A DNA stretch of 64,000 bases from Pseudotabrizicola sp. (GTDB taxonomy: Bacteria; Pseudomonadota; Alphaproteobacteria; Rhodobacterales; Rhodobacteraceae), in the NCBI RefSeq assembly GCF_030656345.1, contig NZ_JAUSNR010000026.1:62001-126000 (forward strand), written 5' to 3'. Below are positions 16,995 to 24,891 of this stretch, in pieces. The translations under genes and the position numbers were made by a program. Under the pieces are notes generated by a model, which did no database searches, was not told the origin of the DNA, and saw only the letters and a program-made list of their open reading frames with translations. The number at the start of each line of letters is the position of its first letter. Within the stretch, counting starts at the first letter, position 1.

Positions 16995-18031
16995 GCCATC
17001 ACCTCTGCCGCCAGACCTGCCGTCATCCGGTCCCAGCCAGAGGTGTCGGTGTCCGCCTCGGCCCGCTTGCCGAACATCTGCAGGATCAGCCGGCCCGCCG
17101 CATCAAACGCCTCGACCGAAACGGCCGGGCCGCGTTTGGTGGGTTTGGTCACCAGCCAGACCTCGGCAATATGGTCGGCGCGCAGGTGCAGGTTGAACCG
17201 CGGGTCGAGCACGTTCTGCCATGGGCCCATCGGCTCTACCCGGTGGACCGGGCCGGAATGGATCTGGATGCAGCCTTCATTGCCGACAAAGATCATGATC
17301 TTCAGCTTGTCCTCGGCTGACCGTTCCAGCGCCCATGACACCGCCTCAACCGGCAGTTGCCGCGCGAAATCGGGGCCGACGGCGCGGTTCGCCCCCAGCC
17401 GGTTCATCTTCAGCTTGCGCACCATCGCCAGAAACTGATGCGTATCCGTCATCTGCGCCCATTCGCTGCGCAGGGCATCAATCTTGTCTTCGGCAATGCG
17501 CGCCGCGTCCGGCGCGGCGCGGGCAGTGATCTCGAACGGCGCATCCACCGGCAGGGCCAGATCGGCCACCGCAGCCTCAAAGGCCGCGATGTCGGACTCG
17601 GCGCCCAGATGCACCTTGTGCACCGCATCGCCCGCCGCATCGAACACCTGAATGCTGCGCTTCACGCCCTGTTCCGTCTCGCGCTGAATCGCAAAGCCAT
17701 GCACCCAGTGCCGCGGGAAAATCCGCAGATCAATCTCGTCACCCAGCACCATCGACGCATGGGCACCGGAGTGGAAATTCTTGTAGACCCCGCGCCGTTC
17801 ATGCACCGCGCTTTCGTTGCGGGTCAGCGCCATCACATCCCCCATCTGGCAGATATGCGGCAACAGACGCGCCGGATCGGCGATGATCCGGGTGGCAGCG
17901 GCACCCGCCTCGGCGGCAACCAGATGGGCCTCTGACAGGCCGATAGCGGCGGCAAGATCACGCTCGCGCAGCTTTGGGTGTTCGGTGCGGGCATGGGTGA
18001 TCCGTTCGATCACATCGGGGGAAAGCAGCAT
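16991..18031 (-). CDS. hmuS: Hemin-degrading/heme-carrier protein HmuS (ChuX/HemS family)
   Basis: A 346-residue cytoplasmic protein with the duplicated HemS fold. It takes imported heme and is implicated in its breakdown or hand-off. Visible landmarks: the N-terminal repeat with VHERRGVYKNFHSGAHASMVLGDEIDLRIF, and the second repeat with DTHQFLAMVRKLKMNRLGA, whose His aligns with the axial heme ligand of HemS; also CIQIHSGPVHRVEPMGPWQNVLDP. Starts at 18040 and 18091 are in frame, but ATG 18031 has AAGGA at about 8 bp, so I use it. First gene of the minus-strand hmu operon, divergent from hmuR. Confidence 0.9.
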   Translation of the reverse strand: MLLSPDVIERITHARTEHPKLRERDLAAAIGLSEAHLVAAEAGAAATRIIADPARLLPHICQMGDVMALTRNESAVHERRGVYKNFHSGAHASMVLGDEIDLRIFPRHWVHGFAIQRETEQGVKRSIQVFDAAGDAVHKVHLGAESDIAAFEAAVADLALPVDAPFEITARAAPDAARIAEDKIDALRSEWAQMTDTHQFLAMVRKLKMNRLGANRAVGPDFARQLPVEAVSWALERSAEDKLKIMIFVGNEGCIQIHSGPVHRVEPMGPWQNVLDPRFNLHLRADHIAEVWLVTKPTKRGPAVSVEAFDAAGRLILQMFGKRAEADTDTSGWDRMTAGLAAEVMA

Positions 18032-18252
18032 TGGGGTCATCCTTGGACATGGGGCTTTGACGCGGGTTCTTTGACGCGGGGGCAGTCGCATGTCTGGCGG
18101 GGGTAAGACCCCAGGGCTGGATGGCGCGGCGCAATACTTGACGGATTTACTCTGGCAATCTAGAAGCCGAGTCGAACGGGGTCAAGAGCGATCCCGCAGG
18201 GTGCCAGCGTTCCGCCAGCCGACCATAACCGTCGCGACCAAGGGGACACTGA

Positions 18253-20367
18253 ATGCAACCGCAAAAGCCGGGGCAAGCCATCATTCCGGGCCTCGCCCGC
18301 CTGCTGACCACCGCCGCCATCATCGCCATCGCCGCTCCGGCCACTGCACAGGATGCAGCGGGCGGCGGCACGTTTCTGGGCCGCCTGATTCTGGGTGCGG
18401 GGCAACAAAAAGTGGCGATCGACACGCCGCAAGCTGTCACCGCAGTGGAACAGGAAGACATCGACCGCGAACAGCCCGCCACCATCGGCCAGATGTTCCG
18501 CAACGTGCCGGGGGTACAGACCGCAGGGTCCGACCGCCCGCTTGGCACCGCCTTCAACATCCGCGGCATCGGCACCACCGAACAGACCGCGAGCGAGGCG
18601 CGCATCATCGTCAACGTCGACGGCGTGCCGAAGTTCTACGAGCAGTACCGCATGGGGTCGTTCTTCACCGACCCCGAACTCTACCGCCGGGTCGAGGTGC
18701 TTCGCGGGCCGGGGTCTGCGGTGCTGTATGGGTCAGGGGCCATCGGCGGCACGGTGAATTTTGAAACCAAGGATGCATCCGATTTCATCCCCGAAGGCAA
18801 GACCGGGGCGGCGCGGCTGAAATTCGGCTATGACAGCAACGGCGACGGGATGACTGTCTCTGGCATTCTGGCCACGCGCCCTGCGCCGGGGGCAGAGTTT
18901 CTGGCATTTTTGGGCTACCGCACATCAAACGATTACAAGGATGGTGCCGGCAACACCCTGCGCGGCACGGAAAGTTCGTCGCCATCCGCGTTGGTCAAGG
19001 GCAAATTCCGTCTGGGCGAGACGCAGACCCTGCAGCTCTCGATGCAGCGGTTCGAGTCCGACAATGACAACGCCACCCTGTCGCAGACCGGGGGCGGCAA
19101 TGCCATCGCCGATGCCTTCGGCATCGTCAGCCGTGACGTCGCCGACACTACCCTCAGCGCCAAATGGGAGGCCACCACCGATCTGGCCTGGCTGAACCCA
19201 TCGGTTCAACTGTCCTGGTCTGACACCCGCGTGGTGCAACGCGACGCCCGCGACCTGACCGGGGCGCCGCAGGTCTGTCTGCCGACACTGTCCAACCAGA
19301 ACGTGTTCTGTGACGTCGATTACGCCTATCGCACCGCGATGCTGAAGGTTGAAAACACCACCTCCATGCAAGGGGCCGGGTGGGAGAATTTCCTGACCTT
19401 CGGGCTGCAGGCCACCGACCAGAAGCGCATCGCCGACAGCGCAGGCCCGATGGGCTTTCACCCCGCAGGCACCGACCGCAAGATCGGGGTCTATGCGCAA
19501 TCAGAACTGGTGCTGAGCGACCGCCTGACCCTGATCGCCGGTGCCCGGGCTGACTTTGGAGACCGCAAGGCACATCCATCGGTGCCCGGTGGGGAACAGG
19601 TCAAGGACGAGGCAACAGCCCTGACCTTTGCCGCCCTGTACAAGGTCACCGAGGACCTGTCGGTCTTCGGCTCGGTCTCGCGGACCGAACGCCTGCCGAC
19701 ACTGGACGAGCTGTATTCCTATTCTGCCACCAAGAACCCGGCGCTTAATCTAAACAAGGAACAGGCCACCAACCTTGAACTTGGCCTGTCATGGACCCGG
19801 CAGGGCCTGTTTGCCGCAGATGACAGTCTGCAGATCAAGGCCACACTGTTCCACAACAACATTGACGACCTGATCACCACCACCGCCACCACCGACACGG
19901 TGTTCCACCGCAATATTGCCCGGGCCAAATTCCAGGGTGCCGAGATCGAGGCGGGGTATGAGGCAGAGCGCATCTTTGGTCGGCTTGCCTATTCCCATGT
20001 GTCGGGCAAGGACCGCGATTATGGCTATACCATTGCCACCACTCCGGCAGATCAGCTGGCGCTGACCCTTGGGGGCCGCGTTCCGGATCGCGGCATCGAA
20101 TACGGCTGGCGCGGTACTTTCGTTGACGGCATCACAACCTCCAGCCGCAACGTCACCACCGGCGCGATCACGTTCACAAATTATGGCGGTTACGCCACGC
20201 ATGACCTGTTCGTGTCATTCAAACCGCAATCGGGCGCGCTGGATGGCTTTGACGTGCAGCTCGCGGTGGAAAATGTGTTGGACCGGGATTTCCGCAACAA
20301 CCTGTCGGCAGACCGCGGGCGCGGGCGGACCTTCAAGGTCAGCGTCGCCAAGGCGCTGACATGGTGA
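18253..20367 (+). CDS. hmuR: TonB-dependent heme receptor HmuR
   Basis: A 704-residue outer-membrane receptor that imports heme using energy from TonB. ATG 18253 follows AGGGG by 8 bp. A signal peptide ends near PATAQDA. The plug domain (about residues 55-165) includes FNIRGIGTTEQTASEARIIVNVDGVP and YRRVEVLRGPGSAVLYGSGAIGGTVNFET. The barrel carries a heme-receptor-like FRAP box variant (RLPTLDELYS, about residue 482) followed by NPALNLNKEQATNLELG, matching the NPNL box. It ends in the aromatic beta-signal region FKVSVAKALTW. First gene of hmuR-orf-exbB-exbD-exbD-tonB. Confidence 0.93.
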   Translation: MQPQKPGQAIIPGLARLLTTAAIIAIAAPATAQDAAGGGTFLGRLILGAGQQKVAIDTPQAVTAVEQEDIDREQPATIGQMFRNVPGVQTAGSDRPLGTAFNIRGIGTTEQTASEARIIVNVDGVPKFYEQYRMGSFFTDPELYRRVEVLRGPGSAVLYGSGAIGGTVNFETKDASDFIPEGKTGAARLKFGYDSNGDGMTVSGILATRPAPGAEFLAFLGYRTSNDYKDGAGNTLRGTESSSPSALVKGKFRLGETQTLQLSMQRFESDNDNATLSQTGGGNAIADAFGIVSRDVADTTLSAKWEATTDLAWLNPSVQLSWSDTRVVQRDARDLTGAPQVCLPTLSNQNVFCDVDYAYRTAMLKVENTTSMQGAGWENFLTFGLQATDQKRIADSAGPMGFHPAGTDRKIGVYAQSELVLSDRLTLIAGARADFGDRKAHPSVPGGEQVKDEATALTFAALYKVTEDLSVFGSVSRTERLPTLDELYSYSATKNPALNLNKEQATNLELGLSWTRQGLFAADDSLQIKATLFHNNIDDLITTTATTDTVFHRNIARAKFQGAEIEAGYEAERIFGRLAYSHVSGKDRDYGYTIATTPADQLALTLGGRVPDRGIEYGWRGTFVDGITTSSRNVTTGAITFTNYGGYATHDLFVSFKPQSGALDGFDVQLAVENVLDRDFRNNLSADRGRGRTFKVSVAKALTW

Positions 20368-20786
20368 TCCGGCTGACGTTTGCGGCGATGGCTTTTGCCA
20401 TCGCCGCAGGCACCGCACAGGCGCAGGATCGGGCGCAGGCGCAGGGCTTGCAGATCAGCCTCAACACGCTGGACCCGCAACCAGAGGCCTGCCGACTGAC
20501 CTTTGTGGCCGACAACAAGACCGAAGCCGAAATCACCCGACTGGTGATCGAGGCGGTTTTGTTCACAAAGGCCGGTCAGGTCGCGCAGTTCACCCTGTTC
20601 GACTTTGCCGCCCTGCCCATGGGGCGGCAAAGGGTGCGTCAGTTCGATGTGGCCGGGCTGGCCTGTGACGATCTGGGACAGGTGCTGCTGAACGGGGTGT
20701 CGGCCTGTGACGGCGCAGACCCCGCAGCCTGCGCCGCAGCGCTGAGCCCCGCAAGCACCGTAGAAGGTATAGAGGTGGCAGGATGA
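20361..20786 (+). CDS. Small secreted protein in the TonB operon, function unknown
   Basis: A 141-residue protein with a signal peptide (MVIRLTFAAMAFAIAAGTAQA). It overlaps the hmuR stop by 7 bp and the exbB start by 4 bp (ATGA). The mature part (GLQISLNTLDPQPEACRLTFVADNKTEAEITRLVIEAVLF) reads as one beta-sandwich. It has four cysteines (EACRL, GLACDD, SACDG, AACAA) that could form two disulphides. I know no named family. Its fixed place between receptor and energy-coupling genes suggests a periplasmic accessory of the Hmu-TonB system. Confidence 0.78.
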   Translation: MVIRLTFAAMAFAIAAGTAQAQDRAQAQGLQISLNTLDPQPEACRLTFVADNKTEAEITRLVIEAVLFTKAGQVAQFTLFDFAALPMGRQRVRQFDVAGLACDDLGQVLLNGVSACDGADPAACAAALSPASTVEGIEVAG

Positions 20787-21454
20787 TTCATCTGACAGAC
20801 GCCCGCGATGCCCTGCGCGGTCTGATCGAACTGGGCGGGCCGGTGGTGGCGCTTATCCTTGCGCTGTCGGTGCTGGCAGGCGCGGTTGTGCTGTGGAAAC
20901 TGTGGCAGTTCCGCGCCGCAGGCGTCGGGCGGCACACCGGGCTGGAGGCGGCCATCGCCGCCCATGATGCCGGCCAGAACAGCCGCGCCCGGGCGCTGGC
21001 CGAAGCCGCGCCCAGCCATCTGGCCCCGCTGCTGGCCGAGGCGTTGCAGGCGCAAAGCGAGGGTGCGCGCGACCGCCTGTACACGCTGGCCGAAGACCGG
21101 CTGGCGCGGCTGGAATCCGGCTTTCGCCTGCTGGACACCGTGGCGCAAATTGCCCCCCTGCTGGGGCTGTTCGGCACCGTTCTGGGCATGATCGACGCCT
21201 TCCGCGCGATGCAGGGTGCGGGCGCGGCGGTGGACCCGTCTGTTCTGGCCGGTGGCATCTGGGTGGCGCTGATGACCACAGCCGCCGGTCTGGCCGTGGC
21301 GATGCCGGTCTCGGCGCTGCTGTCCTGGCTCGAATCGCGCATGGCGTCCGAGCGGCGGATGGCGGGCGCCGTGATCGAGGCGGCCCTGTGCCCCGGCATG
21401 GTCGCCATGGTGAAACCCGCTGTGCAGACGGACGGGGCCTATGTCCCGGCTTAG
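20783..21454 (+). CDS. exbB: ExbB/TolQ/MotA-family proton channel protein
   Basis: A 223-residue inner-membrane protein with three transmembrane helices, forming the pentameric shell of the TonB motor. The first helix is VVALILALSVLAGAVVLWKLWQF. The conserved second/third-helix region reads LLDTVAQIAPLLGLFGTVLGMIDAFRAM and GGIWVALMTTAAGLAVAMPVSALLSWLE, the MotA/TolQ/ExbB signature. It overlaps the preceding gene by 4 bp and exbD by 14 bp. Confidence 0.92.
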   Translation: MIHLTDARDALRGLIELGGPVVALILALSVLAGAVVLWKLWQFRAAGVGRHTGLEAAIAAHDAGQNSRARALAEAAPSHLAPLLAEALQAQSEGARDRLYTLAEDRLARLESGFRLLDTVAQIAPLLGLFGTVLGMIDAFRAMQGAGAAVDPSVLAGGIWVALMTTAAGLAVAMPVSALLSWLESRMASERRMAGAVIEAALCPGMVAMVKPAVQTDGAYVPA

Positions 21455-21815
21455 GAAAACCACGCGGCGGCGGGCGTTGTCGATGACCTCTCTTATCGAC
21501 GTGATCTTCCTTTTGCTGTTGTTTTTCATGCTGTCTTCAACCTTTACCCGCTTTGGCGATCTGCCGCTGACCACCGCCTCCGGCGGGGCGGCGGCGCAGG
21601 CCGAGGCGCCCACATTCCTGCGTCTGATGCCCGACAGCCTGACGCTGGACACCAACGCGCTTGACCTTGCCTCGGTGCCCGCAGCCCTGCTGGCGCGCGC
21701 GCCGGTTCTGGTGATCGTGGCCCCGACCGAAGGGGTGACGGCCCAGCGGCTGGTCGATGCGCTAAGCGTTCTGCGCGAGTTGCCGGGGGTAACCCTGCGC
21801 GTGATCGGAGGATAG
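21441..21815 (+). CDS. exbD: ExbD/TolR-family protein (first paralogue, proton-relay Asp present)
   Basis: A 124-residue single-pass protein. The transmembrane helix reads MTSLIDVIFLLLLFFMLSSTF, with the invariant proton-pathway aspartate at residue 20. A periplasmic domain follows (TFLRLMPDSLTLD, ending LPGVTLRVIGG). It overlaps exbB by 14 bp and is followed after 2 bp by a second exbD-like gene. With ExbB it converts proton motive force into TonB movement. Confidence 0.9.
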   Translation: MSRLRKTTRRRALSMTSLIDVIFLLLLFFMLSSTFTRFGDLPLTTASGGAAAQAEAPTFLRLMPDSLTLDTNALDLASVPAALLARAPVLVIVAPTEGVTAQRLVDALSVLRELPGVTLRVIGG

Positions 21816-21817
21816 CC

Positions 21818-22204
21818 ATGCGCCTTGCCGCCCTGCCCCGCCGCCCTTCGGAACCCACGATCACGCTGATCAATGTGGTGTTCCTGATGCTGATCTTCTT
21901 TCTGGTGGCCGGACAGGTCACCGCCCCGGTTGACCGCGACATCCAGCTGATCGACGCCGATGCTCTGGCCACCCGTGCCCCCGACGATGCCCTGGCCGTG
22001 CGCAGTGATGGCACGACCCTGTGGCGGGGTGAGGTGATCACGCCCGAAGAATTTGCCGCCGCCCGCATCGCTGATGGGGCCGAGGGTCTGCGCCTTGTGC
22101 CCGCCCGCGACCTGCCCGCACAGGATCTGTTGCGCATCGCCAATGCGCTGCGCATGGCGGGTGCGGCCGAAGTCCGGCTGGTGACTGACAGGTCAGCGCC
22201 ATGA
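21818..22204 (+). CDS. ExbD-like protein (second paralogue, Asp replaced by Asn)
   Basis: A 128-residue ExbD/TolR-family protein with one transmembrane helix, TLINVVFLMLIFFLVAGQV, and a periplasmic domain. The position of the essential aspartate (LIDV in the first paralogue) is Asn19, encoded AAT at 21872-21874, so this subunit should not relay protons by the usual route. It is coupled to its neighbours: start 2 bp after exbD, and stop overlapping the tonB start as ATGA. It may pair with the first ExbD as the inactive half of a heterodimer, as ExbD works as a dimer inside the ExbB pentamer. The pairing is inference. Confidence 0.88.
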   Translation: MRLAALPRRPSEPTITLINVVFLMLIFFLVAGQVTAPVDRDIQLIDADALATRAPDDALAVRSDGTTLWRGEVITPEEFAAARIADGAEGLRLVPARDLPAQDLLRIANALRMAGAAEVRLVTDRSAP

Positions 22205-23115
22205 AGCACCCCCGCCTGCCGTTTGTGATCGCCCTCGCCCTGTCGGGTGCGCTGCACGCCGCCGCCGCCATCGCCATCGCCCCGCAGCCAGATGAATTTG
22301 CGGTCGAAGGCGGGGGGGCGGCAACTGTCGCCCTGCTGGGTGAGGCGTTTGAGGATCTGGCCCAAGGTGCCACGCCGGTTGCCGCGACCGAGGCGCCGCC
22401 CGCGCCACCGCTGGGCGCCGTGCCGGTGACGACACAAGTGGCCGCCACCGCCCCGCCGCTGACCGCAACCCCGGCCCCGCCGCTGTTGCTGCCGCCGTCC
22501 GAGACGGCGGATCTGGCCGCCATGCCACCCGTGGACAATGCGCCCGCAGTGCAGCCCGAACTGGCCCCACAGGTGCCTGCTGCCTTGGCGGCAGCCGCTG
22601 TCGCGGCCCCGCCAGAACTCGCAACCCCGGTCGAAACCGCATCATCGGCCCCCGATACCTCCCCCCGCCCACCCGCGCGCGCCGAGGCCCCCGCAAAGCC
22701 AGTCGAAAAACGCGCAGTGGCGCAATCTACGCCGGTCCCGGCGGGCAATGCCGACCGCAATGCCCGCAAGGGCGCACAGATGGGGCAGGAAAAAGCCGCC
22801 GCTGCCGCCGCCACTGGCGGATCGGGGGCGCAGACCGCGCAGGCTGGCAATGCTGCGCGCTCCAGCTATCCCGGTCTGGTGTTGCGCAAGATCGAACGGA
22901 CACGCAAGGCCGCCACACAGGCGCGCGGCACCGTGGTGGTGGTGTTCCGCGTGGCACCCTCTGGCGGTCTGGCCTCGGCGCGGGTGGCAAAATCCACCGG
23001 CGATGCGTCGCTGGAACGCGCGGCCCTTGACCACATCCGCCGCGCAGCACCCTTCCCGGCACCGCCTGCCGGGGCCGAAACCGATTTCCGGTTCGAGTTT
23101 GTAGGGCGGCGGTAA
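22201..23115 (+). CDS. tonB: TonB energy-transducing protein
   Basis: A 304-residue protein with N-terminal signal anchor (LPFVIALALSGALHAAAAIAIA), a long Pro/Ala-rich periplasm-spanning segment (about residues 60-180), and a C-terminal TonB domain: SYPGLVLRKIERTRKAATQARGTVVVVFRV, then SGGLASARVAKSTGDASLERAALDHIRRAAPFPAPP. It couples the ExbBD motor to HmuR. The start codon overlaps the second exbD stop. Hemin uptake gene hemP follows about 160 bp later. Confidence 0.92.
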   Translation: MKHPRLPFVIALALSGALHAAAAIAIAPQPDEFAVEGGGAATVALLGEAFEDLAQGATPVAATEAPPAPPLGAVPVTTQVAATAPPLTATPAPPLLLPPSETADLAAMPPVDNAPAVQPELAPQVPAALAAAAVAAPPELATPVETASSAPDTSPRPPARAEAPAKPVEKRAVAQSTPVPAGNADRNARKGAQMGQEKAAAAAATGGSGAQTAQAGNAARSSYPGLVLRKIERTRKAATQARGTVVVVFRVAPSGGLASARVAKSTGDASLERAALDHIRRAAPFPAPPAGAETDFRFEFVGRR

Positions 23116-23163
23116 GCTGGCGCGTCATCGGCCAGAGCGCTTCAGTCTGGTTGTCAGCTGTGC

Positions 23164-23206
23164 AAAAGACTGGCGAAAGTAAAAGACTCGGGATTGACTT
23201 TCCCGA
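23164..23206. promoter_or_regulatory. Repeat-rich candidate control site upstream of hemP
   Basis: In the tonB-hemP gap, AAAAGACT occurs twice 17 bp apart (23164 and 23181). It is followed by an inverted repeat TCGGGA-N7-TCCCGA (23188-23206) that encloses TTGACT. The arrangement could be a promoter with operator for hemP. No regulator is established, and I cannot match it firmly to a known iron-box consensus. Confidence 0.3.
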
Positions 23207-23272
23207 TCAAAACGCTCACCTATTCAGCCTCTGGCCATCGGCCTGATCCCACAGCTGCCAGGCCCGCCCGCA

Positions 23273-23434
23273 ATGCAAGACACACCGACGCCCCCAACCC
23301 TTCCACTGGATCACGCCCCTGCGCATGAGGCGATGGCGCTGACCAAGGGCGGACAGGTTGCGCATATTGTTCTGGACGGGCAGGTGTATACCTTGCGGAT
23401 CACCCGTGCGGGTAAGCTGATTCTGACCAAATGA
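23273..23434 (+). CDS. hemP: Hemin uptake protein HemP
   Basis: A 53-residue protein absent from the ORF track because of its size. The C-terminal half, GGQVAHIVLDGQVYTLRITRAGKLILTK, is the HemP family signature (hydrophobic strand, then YRLR.TR.GKLILTK at the very end). HemP proteins are small cytoplasmic factors tied to heme uptake, in some species acting as an activator of the heme-receptor gene. Its place right after tonB supports this. The ATG at 23273 gives the family length; the Shine-Dalgarno match is weak. Confidence 0.82.
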   Translation: MQDTPTPPTLPLDHAPAHEAMALTKGGQVAHIVLDGQVYTLRITRAGKLILTK

Positions 23435-23471
23435 CCCCAGCCAAAGGGCCCGCCTGCCCTGCAAGGATCTT

Positions 23472-23711
23472 ATGACCAGACTTCCCTCTCCCTGCATCAG
23501 CGTCTGCAAATTCAAGCGCGAGGGCCATTGCATCGGCTGCTCGATGACGAAGGATCAGAAAGACCTGTTCAAGAAGCTTAAGAAAGAGAAACACCAGCAG
23601 GCCTTTATCGACATGCTGGTGCATCAGCAGAATGATCTTGGACGCTATCGCCACTGGGCACCGGCCTACGTAAAGCGGTGCGAAAAGCGGGATGTCAAAA
23701 GCCCGCTTTAA
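23472..23711 (+). CDS. DUF1289 family protein
   Basis: A 79-residue protein with the cysteine pattern of DUF1289: PSPCISVCKFKREGHCIGCSMT, four Cys that could bind a metal or Fe-S cluster. A Lys/Arg-rich helical tail follows (KDLFKKLKKEKHQQ) and KRCEKRD near the end. It lies 37 bp after hemP on the same strand and is convergent with dps. Function unknown. Confidence 0.82.
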   Translation: MTRLPSPCISVCKFKREGHCIGCSMTKDQKDLFKKLKKEKHQQAFIDMLVHQQNDLGRYRHWAPAYVKRCEKRDVKSPL

Positions 23712-23722
23712 GCCGGCACGCG

Positions 23723-24193
23723 TCAGCGCAGATGGGCGCGCAGCATCCATGCGAATTTCTCATGGGTCCGGGCGCGACCGATGGCCAGATCCTGCGTCAG
23801 CAGATCACCATTTTCCTCGGCCACCGCAGATATGCCCGCCATCGTCGCAGCAAGCGTTTCCTGTGCTGCCAGAAGCGTGGAAACCATGGCTTCCGCCTTG
23901 GCATGGCCGTCATGTTCAGCGATCTTTGACCGCTTCAGCATCGCCGACAACTGGCCTTCGGCATGGCCATCAAGTGCCTTGATCCGTTCGGCAAGATCGT
24001 CCTGAGCGACGAAATGATCTTCATACATGGTCTGGAACAGCGCGTGCAGCGGACCAAAGCCCATGCCGGCCACGTTCCAATGGAAATTCTGCGCCAGCAT
24101 CGTGGCGACAGCCGTTTCGGCGACGCCTTGATTAAGCGCTTCACACACGGCTTCGCGCGCGGATGGGCTGATTTGGGCTGAAGCTTGCGCCAT
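23723..24193 (-). CDS. dps: Dps-family ferritin-like DNA-protection protein
   Basis: A 156-residue Dps/ferritin-like protein. ATG 24193 follows a perfect AGGAGG by about 6 bp. Inter-subunit ferroxidase residues are visible: QNFHWNVAGMGFGPLHALFQTMYEDHFVAQDDLAERIKALDG (His and His, then Asp and Glu). It oxidises Fe(II), stores it in a dodecameric shell and limits peroxide damage. An ICE-type Irr box lies 110 bp upstream of the start, so iron-dependent control is likely. Convergent with the DUF1289 gene. Confidence 0.92.
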   Translation of the reverse strand: MAQASAQISPSAREAVCEALNQGVAETAVATMLAQNFHWNVAGMGFGPLHALFQTMYEDHFVAQDDLAERIKALDGHAEGQLSAMLKRSKIAEHDGHAKAEAMVSTLLAAQETLAATMAGISAVAEENGDLLTQDLAIGRARTHEKFAWMLRAHLR

Positions 24194-24303
24194 GCCTGAC
24201 CTCCTGAAAAATACGTTCGGAATTCTGGGGCGGGACTGGCTTGCACGTCGGCTGGCTACCCGCAACCACAAGATAGGGGCAATGGCGGGTACGGGCAACC
24301 CCT

Positions 24304-24320
24304 TTTAGAATAATTCTAAA
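24304..24320. promoter_or_regulatory. ICE box (Irr binding site) upstream of dps
   Basis: TTTAGAA-TAA-TTCTAAA is a perfect 17-bp palindrome and matches the iron control element recognised by Irr in Rhizobiales and Rhodobacterales. It lies 110 bp upstream of the dps start codon and 18 bp beyond the 3' end of the next upstream gene, so dps is the obvious target. Irr represses iron-storage genes under iron limitation; that role is inferred here. Confidence 0.82.
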
Positions 24321-24338
24321 TCCGACAAAATCAGTCAG

Positions 24339-24746
24339 TCACATCTGCGCCTGACGCTGCGCAAGCTGTGCGGCCAGCCAGCCGATCTGCCGCCGGGCAT
24401 GGCGTGGCAGGCGCGACGCCAGCAAAAACCGCATGCTGGCCTCATCCCCGCGCTGCGCAGCACCCAACAGGCTGGCGATCCATGCCTCATCAAACGACAG
24501 CTCTGCCGCGCCCGGCTGATGCAGCACCGGAACCCTGCCCAGAACCACGGCCAGCCCGCGCAACAGCGCTTCAGCATAGCTGCGGGCCGCGACGCCGGAA
24601 TCGGTCGACAGCATCGCGCAGGCCCGGAACAGATCCAGCCGCGCCCCGGCCTGACAGCGGGGTGCCAATCGCCGCAATGCGGCAACGGGGGCCGGAATAT
24701 CAGCGATGGGGCGGGGATAAGAACGCGTCTGCGCGATTGCCTGCAT
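24339..24746 (-). CDS. Hypothetical protein, 135 residues
   Basis: Minus-strand ORF from ATG 24746 with GGAG about 8 bp upstream. It has no signal peptide or membrane segment. The sequence is rich in Ala/Leu/Arg helices (AGARLDLFRACAMLSTDSGVAARSYAEALLRGLAVVLGR, later RHARRQIGWLAAQLAQRQAQM), suggesting an all-helical cytoplasmic protein. I recognise no family. The gap to the divergent hydrolase holds TTAACCTGACTGTTA (24760-24774), which reads either as a TAAC-N6-GTTA inverted repeat or as an imperfect CtrA-type site. Confidence 0.65.
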   Translation of the reverse strand: MQAIAQTRSYPRPIADIPAPVAALRRLAPRCQAGARLDLFRACAMLSTDSGVAARSYAEALLRGLAVVLGRVPVLHQPGAAELSFDEAWIASLLGAAQRGDEASMRFLLASRLPRHARRQIGWLAAQLAQRQAQM

Positions 24747-24891
24747 GGGGACTGCTCCATTAACCTGACTGTTATAGTCGGGTATGGAGCAAAGGTCCAG
24801 AACAGATGCGTGGCGCGCGCGCGACTTGCGTCTGGACCCGGAGCGGGCCTGCCGTCACTCTGGACTCGTCGGGCAACGGGAAGGGTTCTTC

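Noticed and set aside
18138-18165. TTGACG...TCTAGA as hmuR promoter or iron box
   Set aside because: Spacing to a -10 is poor and the site is not palindromic; kept only as a weak hint in a finding.
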